A DNA stretch of 64,000 nucleotides. It comes from Agromyces aurantiacus (GTDB lineage Bacteria; Actinomycetota; Actinomycetes; Actinomycetales; Microbacteriaceae). The notes under the pieces were generated by a model that worked only from the letters and a program-made list of their open reading frames with translations, had not been told where the DNA came from and ran no database searches. The stretch is taken from NCBI RefSeq assembly GCF_016907355.1, contig NZ_JAFBBW010000001.1, positions 1,736,001 through 1,800,000 of the forward strand, read 5' to 3'. A program made the position numbers and the translations under genes. Shown here one piece after another: positions 61,223 through 64,000 of this stretch. Each line of letters begins with the position of its first letter. Position 1 is the stretch's first letter.

Positions 61223-64000
61223 TTACACCGTCAGCGCGCGGCGGACCAGGTCGGCCTGCTCGATCGCGTGGCGCTTGGCCGAACCGGTCGCGGGCGACGC
61301 GGCCGCGGGCCGTGCCACGACGCGCACCTCGCGCGGGCCGAGCTTGTTCGTCTCGATGACGAAGAACGGCCAGGCGCCCTGGTTCTCCGGCTCCTCCTGC
61401 GCCCACACCAGCTCGGCGTTCGGGTAGGAGTCGGCGACCGCCTTGAGCTCGGCGGCGGGCAGCGGGTAGTACTGCTCGAGGCGCACGACCGCGATCTCGG
61501 GGTTGGGGTTCTTCTCGAGCTCGGCGATCAGGTCGTAGTAGAACTTGCCGGCGAGGAAGACCACGCGCTTGACGGCCTGCTTGTCGGTGATCCGCGCATC
61601 GTCGATCACCGGCTCGAACCGGCCCTGCGTGAAGTCGCCGACCTCGCTGGTCGCGCCGCGCAGCCGCAGCATCGCCTTCGGCGTGAACACCACGAGCGGA
61701 CGGCGGGGTCGCGCGTACGCCTGGCGACGCAGCAGGTGGAAGTACGACGCCGGGGTCGACGGGCGCGCGACGGTCATGTTGTCCTCGGCGCACAGCTGGA
61801 GGTAGCGCTCGATGCGCGCGCTCGAGTGGTCGGGGCCCTGGCCCTCGTAGCCGTGGGGGAGCAGGAGCACCACGCTCGAGCGCTGGCCCCACTTCTGCTC
61901 GGCCGACGAGATGAACTCGTCGATGATGGTCTGCGCGCCGTTGGCGAAGTCGCCGAACTGCGCCTCCCACATCACGAGCGCGTCGGCGCGCTCGACCGAG
62001 TAGCCGTACTCGAAGCCCATCGCGGCGTACTCGCTGAGCAGCGAGTCGTAGATCCAGAACCGCGCCTGCTGGTCGGAGAGGTTCTGCAGCGGCAGCCACT
62101 CCTGGCCGTTCACGCGGTCGTGGAGCACGGCGTGGCGCTGCACGAAGGTGCCGCGGCGAGCATCCTGGCCGACGAGGCGCACCGGGGTGCCCTCGAGCAG
62201 GAGCGAGCCGAGCGCGAGCAGCTCGCCGAAGCCCCAGTCGATCTTGCCGTTGCGGCTCATGTCGACCCGCTTGGCCATCAACTGCTGGATCTTCGGGTGC
62301 ACGGTGAAGCCGGAGGGCTTGTTGTTGAACGCGTCGCCGATCGCGTGGACGACCTCGGTCGACACGCCGGTCGTCTCGAGCTCGCCCGAGGCGACCTCGG
62401 GCGCGCGCGTCGACTCGGTCGCGCCGACCACCGGGATCGCGCCGGTCTGCACCGCGTGGGTCTCCGCGAAGGCGCGCTCGAGGCGGTCCTGGAAGTCGCG
62501 GTGCGCGTTCTCGTACTCCTCCTCGGTGATGTCGCCGCGTCCGACGAGCGCCTCGGTGTAGAGCTTGCGCACCGAGCGCTTCGCCTCGATGAGGTTGTAC
62601 ATGAGCGGCTGCGTCATCGACGGGTCGTCGCCCTCGTTGTGGCCGCGGCGGCGATAGCAGACGAGGTCGATGACGACGTCGCGCTTGAACTCCTGGCGGT
62701 ACCGGAAGGCCAGCTCGGCGACCCGCACGACCGCTTCGGGGTCGTCGCCGTTCACGTGGAAGATCGGAGCCTGGATGGCCTTCGCGACATCCGTCGAGTA
62801 GATCGACGAGCGCGCGTCGCCGGGCACGGTCGTGAAGCCGACCTGGTTGTTCACCACGAGGTGGATGGTGCCGCCCGTGCGGTACGCCCGCAGCTGCGAC
62901 ATCTGCATCGTCTCGACCACGACGCCCTGGCCGGCCATGGCCGCATCGCCGTGGATGAGGATCGGGAGGGTCGAGAAGGTGCCGATCGGCTTGCGGTCCT
63001 GCTTGGCGCGGACGATGCCCTCGAGCACGCCGTCGACCGCCTCGAGGTGCGATGGGTTCGCGGCGAGGGTCACGGGCACCTGCTGCCCGTCGTCGGCCGT
63101 GAAGACGCCCTCGGTGCCGAGGTGGTACTTCACGTCGCCCGAGCCCGAGAAGTTCTTGGTGTCCTGGGTGCCCTCGAACTCGCGGAAGACCTGGCCGTAC
63201 GTCTTGCCCGCGATGTTGGTGAGCACGTTGAGGCGGCCGCGGTGGGCCATGCCGATGGCGACCTCGTCGAGGCCCTCCTTCGCGGCGCCCTGCAGCACCT
63301 CGTCGAGCAGCGCGATCATCGACTCGCCGCCCTCGAGGCTGAAGCGCTTCTGCCCGACGTACTTGGTCTGCAGGAACGTCTCGAACGCCTCGGCCTCGTT
63401 GAGCTTGCCGAGGATGCGCATCTGCTCGTCGTGCGTGGGCTTCTCGTACTTGCGCTCGACCTGCTGCTGGATCCAGCGGCGCTGCACCGGGTCCTGGATG
63501 TGCATGTACTCGATGCCGATCGTGCGGCAGTACGAGTCGCGCAGGACGCCGAGGATGTCGCGCAGCAGTGCCGTGCGCTTGTCGCCGAAGCCGCCGGTGA
63601 CGAACTCCCGGTCGAGGTCCCAGAAGGTCAGGCCGTGGCTCTCGATGTCGAGGTCGGGGTGCGAGCGCTGGACGTACTCGAGCGGGTCGGTGTCGGCCAT
63701 CATGTGGCCGCGCACGCGGAACGAGTTGATGAGCTCCTGCACGCGCGCGGTCTTGTCGATCGCGCTGGCGATGTCGACGGAGATGTCGTGGTTCCACTTG
63801 ATGGGCTCGTACGGCAGGCGGAGCGCCGCGAAGAGGTCCTGGTAGAAGTTCCGCTCGCCGATGAGCAGCTCGTGCACCTTCTTCAGGAACTCGCCCGAGC
63901 CGGCGCCCTGGATGACGCGGTGGTCGTAGGTCGAGGTGAGCGTGATGGTCTTGCCGATCGCGAGGTTCGCGAGGGTCTTCTCGCTCGCGCCCTGGAACTC
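61223..64000 (-). CDS. kgd: Multifunctional 2-oxoglutarate dehydrogenase/decarboxylase Kgd (5' end outside the window)
   Basis: About 925 codons are visible; the frame is open to the right edge. The part nearest the edge is the dihydrolipoyl succinyltransferase-like catalytic domain (TYDHRVIQGAGSGEF, with the DHRxxxG histidine). It is followed by the thiamine-diphosphate-dependent E1 domain: MAHRGRLNVLTNIAGKTYGQ, GDAAMAGQGVVVETMQMSQL and NNQVGFTT for cofactor binding, and SSVVLLLPHGYEGQGPDHSS in the transketolase-like half. This E2o-E1o fusion is typical of actinobacteria (Kgd/OdhA) and works in the TCA cycle at the 2-oxoglutarate branch. The N-terminal FHA-binding and lipoyl-like regions lie outside the window. 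Confidence 0.95.
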   Translation of the reverse strand, partial: EFQGASEKTLANLAIGKTITLTSTYDHRVIQGAGSGEFLKKVHELLIGERNFYQDLFAALRLPYEPIKWNHDISVDIASAIDKTARVQELINSFRVRGHMMADTDPLEYVQRSHPDLDIESHGLTFWDLDREFVTGGFGDKRTALLRDILGVLRDSYCRTIGIEYMHIQDPVQRRWIQQQVERKYEKPTHDEQMRILGKLNEAEAFETFLQTKYVGQKRFSLEGGESMIALLDEVLQGAAKEGLDEVAIGMAHRGRLNVLTNIAGKTYGQVFREFEGTQDTKNFSGSGDVKYHLGTEGVFTADDGQQVPVTLAANPSHLEAVDGVLEGIVRAKQDRKPIGTFSTLPILIHGDAAMAGQGVVVETMQMSQLRAYRTGGTIHLVVNNQVGFTTVPGDARSSIYSTDVAKAIQAPIFHVNGDDPEAVVRVAELAFRYRQEFKRDVVIDLVCYRRRGHNEGDDPSMTQPLMYNLIEAKRSVRKLYTEALVGRGDITEEEYENAHRDFQDRLERAFAETHAVQTGAIPVVGATESTRAPEVASGELETTGVSTEVVHAIGDAFNNKPSGFTVHPKIQQLMAKRVDMSRNGKIDWGFGELLALGSLLLEGTPVRLVGQDARRGTFVQRHAVLHDRVNGQEWLPLQNLSDQQARFWIYDSLLSEYAAMGFEYGYSVERADALVMWEAQFGDFANGAQTIIDEFISSAEQKWGQRSSVVLLLPHGYEGQGPDHSSARIERYLQLCAEDNMTVARPSTPASYFHLLRRQAYARPRRPLVVFTPKAMLRLRGATSEVGDFTQGRFEPVIDDARITDKQAVKRVVFLAGKFYYDLIAELEKNPNPEIAVVRLEQYYPLPAAELKAVADSYPNAELVWAQEEPENQGAWPFFVIETNKLGPREVRVVARPAAASPATGSAKRHAIEQADLVRRALTV

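Overview
The window comes from a high-GC Gram-positive actinobacterium, most likely a member of Microbacteriaceae; the genus cannot be fixed from the sequence. The evidence is two WhiB proteins, MtrAB-LpqB, a sigR/rsrA pair, a Kgd-type 2-oxoglutarate dehydrogenase, and gene neighbourhoods that match the mycobacterial secA1-mtrA-sahH-manB-whiB2 and whiB1-pdtaS-sigH-aroA loci. Many genes have a TAnnnT -10 box only 6-9 nt before the start codon, so leaderless mRNAs look common.

Layout. 1-14 kb holds polysaccharide and sugar-nucleotide genes: a GT2 glycosyltransferase, two coupled O-antigen-ligase-like proteins, manA, galE and a very large GT2/membrane protein followed by a DUF5719 protein. An acyl-CoA dehydrogenase, a GlxA/AdpA-type regulator and a WhiB2-like regulator sit among them. 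13.5-31.4 kb is the conserved manB block (Rv3259-like, DUF3499, manB, ahcY), then RDD, SpoIIM-like, aqpZ, the coupled DUF58-MoxR-DUF4350-DUF4129 membrane operon, mtrA-mtrB-lpqB, a comF-like gene and hpf. secA, a membrane adenylate cyclase and an Rv3235-like gene follow, up to 36.2 kb.

From about 36.3 to 51.7 kb the base composition becomes visibly less GC-rich and the genes become accessory. I read this as a genomic island inserted between the Rv3235-like gene and pdtaS. It carries a LuxR-type regulator, a HigBA-like toxin-antitoxin pair with a coupled third gene that may be a SecB-like chaperone, DUF2510, DUF3800 and HEPN-like proteins, two paralogous 59-60 aa proteins, a helicase-nuclease fusion and a HipBA system. 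No integrase, transposase or tRNA is visible. Four copies of a 19-bp sequence resembling the start of a conserved gene (ATGCGCTGnGACC...) lie about 2.3-2.5 kb apart at 38651, 41095, 43558 and 45859. The last copy leads into a multiply frameshifted relic of what appears to be that gene. This suggests stepwise accretion of small modules at one site and is the most unusual feature of the window.

From 52.1 kb core genes resume: pdtaS, whiB1, a membrane protein, bcp, rsgA, aroA, sigR/rsrA with a candidate autoregulated promoter, an MMPL transporter, and the 3' three-quarters of kgd, which runs off the right edge.
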